Assembly: GCA_963717115.1 (NCBI GenBank)
Contig: CAVQVO010000020.1
Span: 1,178,001 to 1,242,000, forward strand
Length of the DNA stretch: 64,000 nt
DNA from: JBBQUN01 sp963717115
GTDB taxonomy: Bacteria > Actinomycetota > Acidimicrobiia > Acidimicrobiales > SZUA-35
Direction: 5' to 3'
The notes under the pieces are model-generated. The model was not told the origin of the DNA and made no database searches. It saw nothing but the letters and a program-made list of their open reading frames with translations. Positions 53,217-62,612 of the stretch are shown one piece after another. The position numbers were made by a program, and so were the translations under genes. How positions within the stretch are numbered: the stretch's first letter is position 1; the number at the start of each line of letters is the position of its first letter.

Positions 53217-54668
53217 ATGCTCGATCCCGATTCCACCAACGTTCTCCAGCGCCGTGTCCTGGCGTCGCTCGTCGACCTCGGGCTGATCGCCGTTGCCACC
53301 GCCCTGATCTGGCGGACCCAGTGGATCCAGTTCACGATCACCGCCCGGGACCCGATCACCAATGCGATGATCCCCGATGCCGACCAGGCGGCGAGGATCA
53401 ACGAGATCGCCGCCTCCCTGCACACCTCGTTCGAGTGGCGGGGATCGCTGGTCGTCCTCGACCAGACCGGGATCGTCCTCACGGCGCTGTTCGGCATCGT
53501 CATGGCGATGGTCACGTTCGTCCTGCTGCCGGCCAACACCGGCTGGTCGCCGGGCAAGCGGCTCCTCGGGCTGAGCGTCGTCGACTCCGACGGCAGGATC
53601 CCCGGGCTGGCCGCCCATCTCGCCCGCTCGGTCGTCGGGGTCGTCGACGCGATCCCGTTCGTCGTCCCGGGACTCCTCGGTTGGCTGCTGGCGAAGAACG
53701 ACGACTTCCATCGCCGGCTCGGCGATCGGGTCGCCAGGACCCACGTGATCGACGCGAAGGCGGGGGTCCGGTTCATCGATCCCGGGATGTACGCCCGACG
53801 CAACGAACTCCGTCGCCGGGTGGTCGAACCCGATGCCGACGGCAACGCCATGGTGCCGATCGAAGACCGCCTCGCCACGTCGGCGACGCTCGAGCGCCGC
53901 TCCCGGCGATCCGATCGCCGCCGACCCGCAACCCGTGTCGACGGAATCCTCCGTGATCTCGTTCCCACCGCCGACCTCGTCGCCGGTCCCGGCCGAACCC
54001 GCGGCATCGAGGCCCTCCACCGTCGACGCCGTTCCGAGCAGCCGTGCCCAGATGCCCCCGCTCTTCTCGGTCGTCCGATGCTCGGATCGCCCGAATCCGA
54101 ATCCGATCATCCGACGGCGAAGGTGCCCCGTCCCAGTCACCGACTCCCGGCTCTCGACTCCGCCTCACCGGTCGCCGCGCACCCGGTCGCCGAGTCCGCA
54201 GCCGCCGAGCCCACGGTGGCCGCTCCCCCGTCGGCCGACGACGCGGCGATGACCCGACCGCTCGTCGAGCGCGAACCGATGCCCGGCGACGAGTCCCCGG
54301 TCGGCCGAGGGCGACCCGACCCCGAACGGTTCGACGACGACTGGGACCGGCCGGTCCCGGAACCGGCCCCGGTCTGGAAGCCGGGTCGACCGGGCCCCCA
54401 GGCCGTCGCCGGTCGCGAACCGGTTCGCGACTTCTTCGATTCGACCTCGCTCGGATCATCCTCGGCGACCGGCACCACCGCCCGGGCTGCCGTCCCCGAT
54501 TCGGCGGTGGCCACCGCCGACCCCGAACCCGAGTCCGTGCGCTCCGGCTCGCCCGAGAACGGCACCGTGTGGAACGACGAATGGAAGGCCTGGTTGTTCT
54601 GGGATCCGACCGGTCAGCGGTGGCTGCGCCACGACACCGAGACCGACCGCTGGATCCCGATCGGCTGA
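53217..54668 (+). CDS. RDD-family membrane protein with long Pro-rich tail (possible compensating frameshifts)
   Basis: 483 residues in the open frame. Residues ~10-180 form an RDD domain: VLQRRVLASLVDLGLIAVAT, WSPGKRLLGLSVVDSDG and GWLLAKNDDFHRRLGDRVARTHV, with three or four membrane helices. A long hydrophilic tail follows. Between ~53893 and ~54070 the frame below reads as a more natural Ser/Pro-rich tail (STESSVISFPPPTSSPVP) than the Arg-rich open frame, so two compensating indels are likely. The last ~32 residues hold a Trp-rich motif (WNDEWKAWLFWDP, RWLRHDTETDRWIPIG) like short actinobacterial C-terminal WD motifs. Function unknown. Confidence 0.75.
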   Translation: MLDPDSTNVLQRRVLASLVDLGLIAVATALIWRTQWIQFTITARDPITNAMIPDADQAARINEIAASLHTSFEWRGSLVVLDQTGIVLTALFGIVMAMVTFVLLPANTGWSPGKRLLGLSVVDSDGRIPGLAAHLARSVVGVVDAIPFVVPGLLGWLLAKNDDFHRRLGDRVARTHVIDAKAGVRFIDPGMYARRNELRRRVVEPDADGNAMVPIEDRLATSATLERRSRRSDRRRPATRVDGILRDLVPTADLVAGPGRTRGIEALHRRRRSEQPCPDAPALLGRPMLGSPESESDHPTAKVPRPSHRLPALDSASPVAAHPVAESAAAEPTVAAPPSADDAAMTRPLVEREPMPGDESPVGRGRPDPERFDDDWDRPVPEPAPVWKPGRPGPQAVAGREPVRDFFDSTSLGSSSATGTTARAAVPDSAVATADPEPESVRSGSPENGTVWNDEWKAWLFWDPTGQRWLRHDTETDRWIPIG

Positions 54669-54702
54669 CGTCCCCGCCTGACCGCTCGGGAACCCGAACG
54701 CG

Positions 54703-55482
54703 CTAGGGCAGGACGCCGTGGGATTCGCGCTGCGACGCCGCGACCCGTGGCTCTCGCCGTGGTGGAGTTGCTGGTGGAGCAGCGTCGAGGTGCGCAACCG
54801 CCGCTCGAGGTGCTGTTCCATGATGCGCGACGCAAGGTGTTCGAGTTCGGACGCCGTGGCCGGGTCGGTCGTTTCCAGCACGTGCCGCACGCGGCCGGCG
54901 AAGAGCGACATGAGCGCCACTCGGGCGGCCTCACTCAGCGGTTCGCCTCGGCGGCAGCCCTGGCACAGCACACCACCCTCGTGGATCTCGATCGAGACCA
55001 GGTCCTCGGTGGCGCCGCACACGACGCAGGCATCGAGCATCGGTGCCACACCCTCGAGGACCAGCACCTTGGCGGCGAAAGCCGGCACCACGAGCGGATT
55101 GCCGCCCCGATCGAGCTCGCCGAGGGCCCCGACCAGCAGTTTGAACAGCGCCGGGTTCGATTCGTCCTCGAGACCCACCTGATCGACGATCTCGAGCAGG
55201 ATCGTCGCCCGTGCGAAGCGATCGATGTCGGTCCGCAGGTTCGCGATGGAGCTGCTCGGTCTCGGCCTGGGTCACGATGTCGAGGTTGCGGCCCTCGTAG
55301 AGCTGCAGCTGGGCCACGCATCCGGGTTCGAGCCGGCTGCCGAAGCGGCTCTTGGTCCGTCGCACTCCCTTGGCGACGGCCCGGACCTTGCCGTGGGCCC
55401 GGGTGTAGAGCACCACGATCCGATCGGCCTCGCCGAGCTTGTAGGTGCGCAGCACCACGCCGGTGTCGCGGTAGAGCGTCAC
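54703..55482 (-). CDS. recO: DNA repair protein RecO (one or two frameshifts)
   Basis: About 259 residues. OB-fold N-terminus YRDTGVVLRTYKLGEADRIV, RGVRRTKSRFGSRLEPG, then a break near 55247; the next frame continues ANLRTDIDRFARATILLEIVDQV, the Cys4 zinc site (CVVCG ... CQGC) and helices to LERRLRTSTLL. The frame in use does not stop sensibly; the frame with VAASQRESHGVLP ends in TAG at 54703-54705, so a second break near 54770 is suspected. Function: annealing and RecA loading in RecFOR repair. GTG 55482 overlaps the uppS stop (GTGA). Confidence 0.82.
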
Positions 55483-56196
55483 CGCTCGTCGTTCAATCCG
55501 CCGAACCGGCGATCACGGCGTTGGTACTCGAGGACGGCGTCGGCGAGGTGCTGTCGCCGGAACGCCGGCCAGTAGTCCTCGACGAACACCAGCTCGGCGT
55601 AGGTCGCCTGCCACAGCAAGAAGTTCGAGATGCGATGCTCGCCCGACGTGCGGATCCACAGGTCGACCTCGGGCATCTCGGGGTCGTAGAGACGCGACTC
55701 GATGCTGGCCTCGGTCACCTCGGTTCCGTCGGCCACCAGGGATCGCACGGCGTCGACCAGCTCGGCCCGTCCGCCGTAGTTGAAGGCGATGGTGAGGGTG
55801 AGGGCGGTGTTGTCCTTGGTCAGGGCGATGGACTCGTCCATCCGCCGGATGAGGCGCTTCGGGACCCGCCAGTTCGCGCCGGCCGATGAACCGGATGCGC
55901 ACGCCGAGCTCGTCGAGCTCGTGACTGCGTCGCACGAGGAGCGACTCGTTGAAGCCCATCAGGTACCGGACCTCGTCGATCGGACGGATCCAGTTCTCGG
56001 TCGAGAAGGCGTAGACGGTGAGCCATTCGATGCCGAGGTCGAGGGCCCCGTAGACGGCGTCGAGGAGGGCCTCTTCGCCGGCGGCGTGGCCCTGCGTCCG
56101 CTTCAGACCCCGTTGCTGGGCCCAACGCCCGTTGCCGTCCATCACGCACGAGACGTGCCGGGGCACTCGCTGCAGATCGATGCCGGTCAGGTCCAT
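55479..56196 (-). CDS. uppS: Isoprenyl (undecaprenyl-type) diphosphate synthase (one frameshift)
   Basis: About 239 residues. Cis-prenyltransferase making the polyprenyl diphosphate lipid carrier for cell-wall synthesis. HVSCVMDGNGRWAQQRG holds the catalytic Asp and the diphosphate-binding Arg; LTVYAFSTENWIRP is the SxxNW-type segment; VDLWIRTSGEHRISNFLLWQ and AELVFVEDYWPAF are the C-terminal substrate motifs. A single-base break near 55876, between RFIGRR and ANWRVPKRLIRRMDES, splits it. Because the enzyme is essential, an assembly error is the likely reason. ATG 56196 chosen; GTG 56223 possible. Confidence 0.87.
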
Positions 56197-56236
56197 GGAC
56201 GGGGGTGCTTCCACGGGGCGCACGGTACCCGCCGAC

Positions 56237-57455
56237 TCACCCGGTCGGTGCGATGACCGGGGCCCGATCGGCCTCGGACGTGCCCGACCCTCGCTCAGGG
56301 GGTGTCGGCCGGGGCGCTGTCGGGCCGGACGAGCCCGCCGAACTCGGGGCCGCCGTGGTGGCGGCGTGGTCGGGGCCGGCGTGGTCGGGGCGGGGGTGGG
56401 CGGCGTGTCGAGATCGTGGTCGGCGGGGTCGACGACCTCGGGAGTCGTCACCGCGTGGGATCGCCCGACCGTGGTCGGCGAGCTCGACGGTGCGTCGGTG
56501 GTGGCGGGAGCACCGGTCGTGGCCGGTCGGCGCCGCACGGTGGTGACCGGACGTTGCGGGGCCGCGGTCGGGGCCGGGGCGGCGGCCACGGTGGTCGGGG
56601 GCACCGTCGTTGGTGGCACGGTCGTCGGGGCCCGGGTCGCGGGCACGGTGGTGGGGGGAATGGTCGACGGGGCCGTGGTCGGCGGGTTCGTGGAGGCCAC
56701 GGTGGATGGCTGTGGTCGGCACCGGGGCGTCGGTGTCGGTGGTGGTCGACGAGGAACCGCCAAGTGCGGCGATCAGCACGATGGCGACGATCAACGCCGC
56801 CAGACCGGACAGTCCCAGGAGGAGGGGTCGGCGCCACGGACGACTGGGTTCGTACTCGGCCGGGATGAACGGGATCGGTTCGTCGACCATCGCCGCGAAC
56901 CGGATCGTCGGCGACGGGTGCGGCCAGTCGGGTCGGCGTTGCGCTCGGGGCGCTCACCGAAGAACCACGTCCGGGGAGCGACGGGATCGACCGCCGGGGA
57001 GGCGAAGCATCGGGAACGAGCGGACCGAAGATGCGGATCTTGGTCGCGTCGGGTGGCGTCTTGGCGGCCGGCGGTTCGACGGTGATCGTTGCGAAGAGAC
57101 GGGGACGAGTCACCTCGGCGTTCGGATCGACGGGGATCGGATCCCGGTCGGGTCGTGGAGATCGAGATCGAGATCGGACAGCGGGGCGAAGAGGAGATGG
57201 GCGACCGCGTCCCAGGGAGGCCATCCTCGGCGTCGGCCTCGGCATCGGAGTCGGACCGTCGGGGCCGCAGCGTCGAGTCGGTCCGCCGAGCCCGTCGACC
57301 GTCGTCCGGGAGCTCGTCGTCCGACGACCGGGTGTCGGAGACCGGGGCGTCGTCGGCCGGACCGAGTCCTCGGGCGCGTCGACCGGAGCGTCACGCAGGT
57401 CGATCTCGTCGGGGAGGTCGACACCATTGGGGGTCATCGGGGTCTGATCGATCAT
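56237..57455 (-). pseudogene. Acidic-head, single-span membrane protein with Thr/Pro-rich tail, heavily frameshifted
   Basis: No family recognised. Segments in three frames, read in order, make one plausible protein: MIDQTPMTPNGVDLPDEIDL, an Arg/Asp/Glu-rich stretch, FATITVEPPAAKTPPDATKI, IFGPLVPDASPP, APRTWFFGERPERNAD, PHPSPTIRFAAMVDEPIPFI, one membrane helix (LLLGLSGLAALIVAIVLIAAL), then a long Thr/Pro/Ala tail (PPTTVPPTTVPPTTV) ending ADRAPVIAPTG at TGA 56237. At least five breaks are needed. The layout resembles a type II anchored wall-spanning protein. Starts from ATG 57455, divergent from dinG; the stop is 40 bases before uppS. Error or decay cannot be told apart by eye. Confidence 0.55.
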
Positions 57456-57546
57456 TGCCTGGTCCTGGCGGGCCGGTCGCTCGTCGCCGAACGATGGCGA
57501 TGGCTTCGTACGCACTTGTCCGAGAGTACAACCTAGGCTCGATGCC

Positions 57547-59478
57547 ATGTCCATCGCCGCCCGACTGTTGGGCAAAGTGACACAAACGCTTCCCGGGGGT
57601 GGCGAAGCCCGAGACGGCCAGATCCGAATGACCGAGGCCGTCGCCAAGGCCCTGACCGGGCCCGACACGATCCTCATCGAGGCCGGAACCGGAACCGGCA
57701 AGTCCGTCGCCTACCTCGCCCCGGTGATCTCGGCCGGGAAGCGAGCGGTGGTGGCGACGGCAACGATCGCCCTGCAGGGTCAGCTGGTCGACAAAGACGT
57801 CCCGCTCGTGGCCCGGGCACTGGGCAAGGACGTCTCGGTCGCCGTCCTGAAGGGGCGCAGCAACTACGTGTGCCGCCAGCGACTGGTCGAACTCGAGCGG
57901 GCCGACCACGCCGAACAGCTCGATCTCCTGGGCGGTCGGGCCCGCCCCCCCGAACTCGATTCGCTCGTCGAGTGGGCCGATCACTCGCCGACCGGCGACC
58001 GCGAAGACCTCGACGAACTCCCGAGCCCCGACCTGTGGCGGGCCGTGAGCGTCGGTCCCGACGAATGCCCCGGGGCGGCGCGCTGCCCCTCCGGCGGGTC
58101 CTGTTTCTCGGAACTGGCGCGGGCGGCAGCGATGGAAGCCGACGTCATCGTCACCAATCACCACTACTACGGGCTCCACCTGGCCACCGGGGGAGCCCTC
58201 CTCCCCGACCACGACGCCGTCGTCTTCGACGAAGCACACCACCTGCCCGAGGTGATCAGCGCCACCTGCGGCACCGAGGTCTCGGGCGGCCGATTCCGGG
58301 GCCTGGCCCGACAGACCCGGCGGATCCTCACCGATGACCGCGCCCCGGAACTGCTCGACAAGTCGGCCATCGACCTCGACACGGCACTTCGGCCCCACCG
58401 TGGACGGACCGTCCGCTTCGATCCCGACCTGGTCGGGGTCATGGTCACGGCCCGTGATCGGGCCGACCGGGTGCTCGGCGCCGTCCGCAAGATCGAAACC
58501 GCCGACGGTTCCGACACCGCCGCCAAGGTCGAGCGCATCGTGATGGCCGCCACCTCCCTGGTCGACGGCATCGACGCCGTCCTCGAAGCCGACGACACCG
58601 ACGTGATCTGGGTCGACGGCTCGGACCACGCACCGGTGCTGCGCCGCACCCCGCTCGACGTGGGCTCGATCCTGCAGGGTGCGCTGTGGGGCAAGCGAAC
58701 GGTGGTCCTGACCTCGGCGACCCTGCCCGACGGGCTCGTCGCCCAGCTCGGGCTGCCCGACGACCTGTCGGTCACCCGTGTCGGCTCGACGTTCGACTAC
58801 GCCTCGCAGGGCCTGCTGTACTGCGCGACCCACCTGCCCGAGCCCCGAAGCCCCGACGCCCGGGCGGCCATCCGGAGCGAGATCGCCGACCTGGCCCGGG
58901 CCGCCGGCGGACGGACGCTGGGGTTGTTCACCTCGTCGTCGGCCATGAACGAGGCCGCCACCTATCTGCGCGACGAACTCGATCTCACGGTCCTGGTCCA
59001 GGGGGAACAGTCGAAGGCCGCCCTGATCGAGACCTTCCGCGACGATCCCCGATCCGTGCTGCTCGCCACCCTGTCGTTCTGGCAGGGCGTCGACCTGCCC
59101 GGCGACACCCTGACCCTGGTCACGATCGACCGGATCCCGTTTCCCCGGCCCGACGAACCCGTTCTGCAGGCTCGCCGAGACCTCGCCGGTCCGGCCGCCT
59201 TCCGGACCGTCGACCTGCCCCGGGCCCAGATCCTCCTGGCCCAGGCCGCCGGTCGGTTGATCCGCCGCTCCGACGACCGGGGCGTGGTCGCCGTCCTCGA
59301 CACCCGGCTGGCCACGAACCGCTCCTACCGCTGGGATCTCATCAACGCCATGCCCGAGCTCTCGCGTACGCGCGACCGCGACGAGGTGATCGCGTTCCTG
59401 CGCAATCTCGACGCCGAGGCGAGCGCCGCAGTCGACGTCGCCGGACCGGCGCGGTCGGCGGTGGGGTCCGACCGGTGA
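57547..59478 (+). CDS. ATP-dependent DNA helicase, DinG/XPD family
   Basis: 643 residues. SF2 helicase with Walker A EAGTGTGKS (45-53), FDEAHHLPE (Walker B, 227-235), and four Cys (109, 174, 180, 186) placed for a 4Fe-4S cluster as in DinG/XPD. C-terminal motifs LLATLSFWQGVDLPG and QAAGRLIRRSDDRG (motif VI) are intact. 5'-3' unwinding of R-loops or damaged DNA is expected from the family. ATG 57547 lies 91 bases from the divergent membrane protein. The TGA overlaps the next gene start (GTGA). Confidence 0.9.
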   Translation: MSIAARLLGKVTQTLPGGGEARDGQIRMTEAVAKALTGPDTILIEAGTGTGKSVAYLAPVISAGKRAVVATATIALQGQLVDKDVPLVARALGKDVSVAVLKGRSNYVCRQRLVELERADHAEQLDLLGGRARPPELDSLVEWADHSPTGDREDLDELPSPDLWRAVSVGPDECPGAARCPSGGSCFSELARAAAMEADVIVTNHHYYGLHLATGGALLPDHDAVVFDEAHHLPEVISATCGTEVSGGRFRGLARQTRRILTDDRAPELLDKSAIDLDTALRPHRGRTVRFDPDLVGVMVTARDRADRVLGAVRKIETADGSDTAAKVERIVMAATSLVDGIDAVLEADDTDVIWVDGSDHAPVLRRTPLDVGSILQGALWGKRTVVLTSATLPDGLVAQLGLPDDLSVTRVGSTFDYASQGLLYCATHLPEPRSPDARAAIRSEIADLARAAGGRTLGLFTSSSAMNEAATYLRDELDLTVLVQGEQSKAALIETFRDDPRSVLLATLSFWQGVDLPGDTLTLVTIDRIPFPRPDEPVLQARRDLAGPAAFRTVDLPRAQILLAQAAGRLIRRSDDRGVVAVLDTRLATNRSYRWDLINAMPELSRTRDRDEVIAFLRNLDAEASAAVDVAGPARSAVGSDR

Positions 59479-60140
59479 GGTCGGTTCCCTGGATCACGTT
59501 CTACGTCGGGTTGCTGGTCGGCGGGGGTTTCGCCATGGGGACCCTGTTCCGGTGGCGCGTGGTGCGCCCCGGCGGCGAACGGCTCCCGTCCGCCGCCGGT
59601 GGGCCCGAACCGGGCCGAATCGACCCGGCGCTGGTCGACGGAGCGATCGAGGCGCTGCTCGCCCTGGGCTGGTCGATCGTCTCCTTGGCCGTCATCGACG
59701 CGATCGCTCCCGGCAGCGCCGGCTTTCGGGACTCGTCGGCCGTCGGATTCCTGTCGTCCCAGACGTTGACGGCCTGGGAATCGGCGTCGTTGTGGGCGTC
59801 GCTGGCCCTGCTGTGCGGCCTCATGTTCCCGTTCCCGTTCCGGCCCGATCGCGGCACCAGCGGCCTCGCCGGTGCGTTCGCCATCGTGGCGTTCCGCCTA
59901 CCGATCGTTGCGTTCGTCGCGGCTGCGGCGTTCTTCGCGTCGCAGATGCTCGGTGGCGGTCAGCGACGCTCGCTCTCGTTCGGACTCGCGATCATGCCGC
60001 TCGCCGAATGGGGGTCGTCGATCTTCGGCATCCGCGCTGCGTGGGGGTTCGTGCACGGCCCCGAGACCGCGATCTGGGTCACCGCCCTCGTCGGGGCCCT
60101 CGCCGCCCGACGCATCGAGCGCCCGACCGACCTCGCCTGA
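59475..60140 (+). CDS. Hypothetical integral membrane protein
   Basis: 221 residues from GTG 59475, coupled to the dinG-like gene by a four-base overlap. Five or six hydrophobic segments, for example ITFYVGLLVGGGFAMGTLF, AIEALLALGWSIVSLAVI, SLWASLALLCGLMFPFPF and LPIVAFVAAAAFFASQM. FPFRPDRGTSGLAGAFAI recalls the second PlsY acyltransferase motif, but the other PlsY motifs are missing, so I do not assign it. Function unknown. Confidence 0.7.
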   Translation: MRSVPWITFYVGLLVGGGFAMGTLFRWRVVRPGGERLPSAAGGPEPGRIDPALVDGAIEALLALGWSIVSLAVIDAIAPGSAGFRDSSAVGFLSSQTLTAWESASLWASLALLCGLMFPFPFRPDRGTSGLAGAFAIVAFRLPIVAFVAAAAFFASQMLGGGQRRSLSFGLAIMPLAEWGSSIFGIRAAWGFVHGPETAIWVTALVGALAARRIERPTDLA

Positions 60141-60290
60141 CACCCACCCCCGAACCCCCGCCGATTTCGAGAGGCTGAGCGCCGGTTTCGTCGCTCAGGC
60201 TCTCGAAATCGGGGTGGGAGGTGGGGATTCGGGGTGGGAGGTGGGGATCGGGGTGGGAGGTGGGGTTTCGGGGGTTGGGGTGAGCGTGAA
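60141..60290. repeat. Long hairpin plus G-rich tandem repeats between convergent genes
   Basis: Arms 60161-60181 and 60192-60212 pair in 20 of 21 positions (CCGATTTCGAGAG core) with a 10-base loop. Three copies of GGGGTGGGAGGTGGGG plus a short variable tail follow (60211-60230, 60231-60249, 60250-60269), then GGGGGTTGGGG. C-runs (CACCCCCGAACCCCC, ~60143-60158) flank the left arm and can pair with the last G-runs. It acts as a terminator at least, with strong G-quadruplex potential. Confidence 0.85.
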
Positions 60291-60297
60291 GGCTCGG

Positions 60298-61269
60298 TCA
60301 GTAGCCGAGTTCTTCGATGCGTTCGGGGTTGTGGTGCCAGTTGCGGTCGACGGTGACGAACAGCTCGAGGTAGGTGTTGGCGGGCAGCCGGCGACGGGCC
60401 CGCTCCCCCACCTCCTTCAGCATCTCGCCACCCTTGCCGATCACGATCGCCTTCTGCGACTCCCGCTCGACCAGGATCTCGACCCGGACGTAGGGCGGCT
60501 CCCACTCGGCGATCCGGGTGGCCACCGAATGGGGCACCTCGTCGCGGGTGGCCCGGAGGAGTTGCTCGCGCACCAGTTCGGCCACCCAGTGGGTCGGGTT
60601 CTGATCGGTGATCTGACCCGGCGGGTACCAGTGTGGGCCGCGCGGCATGCGCGACGAGAGATGATCGACGAGTCGATCGAGGCCGTCACCGGTCTGGGCC
60701 GAGACCGGGAAGTACGCCGAGGCGTCGAGGTGGGCGACCGCCGCCAACTGCCGCCCGATCTTCTCGGGACCCAGGTTGTCGATCTTGTTGGCAACGATCA
60801 CCGTCTTGGCCGGATCGAGCTTCTCGACCAGGAACGCGTCGCCTCGACCGAACCCGGCCCGGGCGTCGAACACGAAACAGATCAGATCGACCCCGCTGTT
60901 GGCCTCGGTGGCCGTGGCGTTGAGGCGCCGGCCGAGGGCGCTGCGTGGTTTGCCGACGCCGGGGGTGTCGACGAACACGATCTGGGCGTCGTCGTGGTTG
61001 AGCACGCCCCGGATCTGGTGCCGGGTGGTCTGCGCCTTGTTGGAGGTGATCGACACCTTCGAGTGCAGGATCTTGTTGAGCAGGGTGGACTTGCCGGTGT
61101 TGGGCCGGCCGTAGAGCGTCACGAAACCCGAACGGAAGTCCTCGTCGTCGGACGGCCCGAGCCCGTCGATCGCCGTTGCGGCGACGCCGGTCAGGTCGGG
61201 GAAGTCGGGATCGTCGAGGTCGGCCTCGTCGTCCCACTCATCGGATGGCGCACGGTCGTGATCGGTCAT
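60298..61269 (-). CDS. era: GTPase Era
   Basis: 323 residues. Ribosome small-subunit maturation GTPase. G1 GRPNTGKST, G3 DTPGVGKP, G4 NKID, and C-terminal KH domain KAIVIGKGGEMLKEVG binding the 16S 3' end. An acidic N-terminal lead of ~40 residues (DEWDDEADLDDPDFPDL) precedes the G domain and is longer than in most Era proteins. Third in the phoH-ybeY-corC-era unit; starts two bases after the corC stop. Confidence 0.95.
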   Translation of the reverse strand: MTDHDRAPSDEWDDEADLDDPDFPDLTGVAATAIDGLGPSDDEDFRSGFVTLYGRPNTGKSTLLNKILHSKVSITSNKAQTTRHQIRGVLNHDDAQIVFVDTPGVGKPRSALGRRLNATATEANSGVDLICFVFDARAGFGRGDAFLVEKLDPAKTVIVANKIDNLGPEKIGRQLAAVAHLDASAYFPVSAQTGDGLDRLVDHLSSRMPRGPHWYPPGQITDQNPTHWVAELVREQLLRATRDEVPHSVATRIAEWEPPYVRVEILVERESQKAIVIGKGGEMLKEVGERARRRLPANTYLELFVTVDRNWHHNPERIEELGY

Positions 61270-61271
61270 GG

Positions 61272-62612
61272 TCAGCGTCGCCGCTCGGTGCTCTCGGGTT
61301 CGTCGTCGGCCGGTTCGACCGATCGGGGAAGGATCTTGACCTTCAGGATGCGCCGACCCTGGACCCGCTCCACCCGCAGGGGGTAGCCGTCACACACCCG
61401 GGTCTCGCCCTCGGTGGGAACGCGACCGAACGCATCGAACACCAGGCCACCCACGGTGTCCCAGTCGCCCTCGGGCAGCTGGAGTCCGGCGATGTGGTTG
61501 AGTTCGTCGATCAGGATGCGAGCATCGACCCGCAGGGAACCGTCGCGGAGCCGCTGGATCAGCGGCTCCTCCTTGTCGTATTCGTCGACGATCTCACCGA
61601 CGAGCTCCTCGATCAGGTCTTCGAGGGTGACCAGGCCGGCGGTCCCCCCGTACTCGTCGACGGCGATGGCCATGTGGTACGAGTGGCGCTGCATCTCTCG
61701 GAGCAGTTCGGCGACCTTCTTGGTCTCGGGGACGAAGCGGGCCTCGCGGCGGAGCTCGCCGACCGAGACCTCGGTCTTGCCGTCGAGCTCGGCCCGGATC
61801 AGGTCCTTGACGTACACGAGCCCGACCACGTCGTCGACGTTCTCGCCGACGACCGGCATGCGTGAATACCCCAGCTCCGACGACAGCTCGAGGGCGTCGG
61901 CGACGGTCGCCGCCTCGGCGACCGTCGCCATGTCGGTGCGGTGCACCATGACTTCTCGCACGACGGTGTCGCCGAACTCGATGACCGATTCGATGAGGTC
62001 TCGCTCGGTCTTCTCGAGCACCTCGTCCTCGACCGCGGCGTCGGCGAGGGCGATGAGTTCCTCGGGAGAGGCGAACGGACCCCGACGCAGCCCCTTGCCC
62101 GGCACGATCACGTTCGACAGCCCGATCAGACCGGCGGCGAGCAGACGGATCGGCCCGGCCGTTGCGAAGGCCGCCACCGGGCGGGCCAGGGCGATCGCCA
62201 CCCGTTCGGCGTGCAGGATGCCCAGCGTGCGTGGCACCGCCTCGGCGACCACGAACACCACGGCGATGTTGAGGGCGACGGCGACGACGACCCCGAGGTC
62301 GTTGAGCCAGCGGGTGGCCAGATGGGTCAGGATGGCGGTCTCGGCCACCTGGGCGATCACGGTGACCAGCCGGAGCGGGTTGAGCAGGGCCTCGGGGTGT
62401 TCGAGGAGCGCCGCCGCCCGCTTGGCCCGCTTCGGCTGGTGCTCGGCCAGGGCTTCGATGCGGACCGGGCTGGTGTGCGACAGGGCCGACTCGACGGTGA
62501 CGAACGCGAGGACGAGGGCGAGGAGCGCCACGACGGCGGCGCCCTGGGCCAGGTCGGTTCCGGTGACCGCGGCGACGAGGGGCGTCGGCGGCAGGAGCGG
62601 GAGCGGGATCAC
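61272..62612 (-). CDS. CNNM/CorC-type protein (hemolysin family)
   Basis: 446 residues. N-terminal DUF21/CNNM membrane domain (~1-190, four helices; GAAVVALLALVLAFVTVESA), two CBS domains (~205-330; YSRMPVVGENVDDVVGLVYV, HSYHMAIAVDEYGGTAGLVT) and a CorC/HlyC C-terminal domain (LPEGDWDTVGGLVFDAFGRV). Probable magnesium or cobalt efflux or regulation. GTG 62612 overlaps the ybeY stop by four bases. Confidence 0.9.
   Translation of the reverse strand: MIPLPLLPPTPLVAAVTGTDLAQGAAVVALLALVLAFVTVESALSHTSPVRIEALAEHQPKRAKRAAALLEHPEALLNPLRLVTVIAQVAETAILTHLATRWLNDLGVVVAVALNIAVVFVVAEAVPRTLGILHAERVAIALARPVAAFATAGPIRLLAAGLIGLSNVIVPGKGLRRGPFASPEELIALADAAVEDEVLEKTERDLIESVIEFGDTVVREVMVHRTDMATVAEAATVADALELSSELGYSRMPVVGENVDDVVGLVYVKDLIRAELDGKTEVSVGELRREARFVPETKKVAELLREMQRHSYHMAIAVDEYGGTAGLVTLEDLIEELVGEIVDEYDKEEPLIQRLRDGSLRVDARILIDELNHIAGLQLPEGDWDTVGGLVFDAFGRVPTEGETRVCDGYPLRVERVQGRRILKVKILPRSVEPADDEPESTERRR

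Noticed and set aside
55479..56196. uppS as a genuine pseudogene
   Set aside because: All catalytic motifs are present in two adjoining frames, and an essential gene is unlikely to be lost; treated as a probable indel error.
59475..60140. PlsY glycerol-3-phosphate acyltransferase
   Set aside because: Only one of the motifs has a faint resemblance (FRPDRGTSG); the GNxGATN motif is absent.
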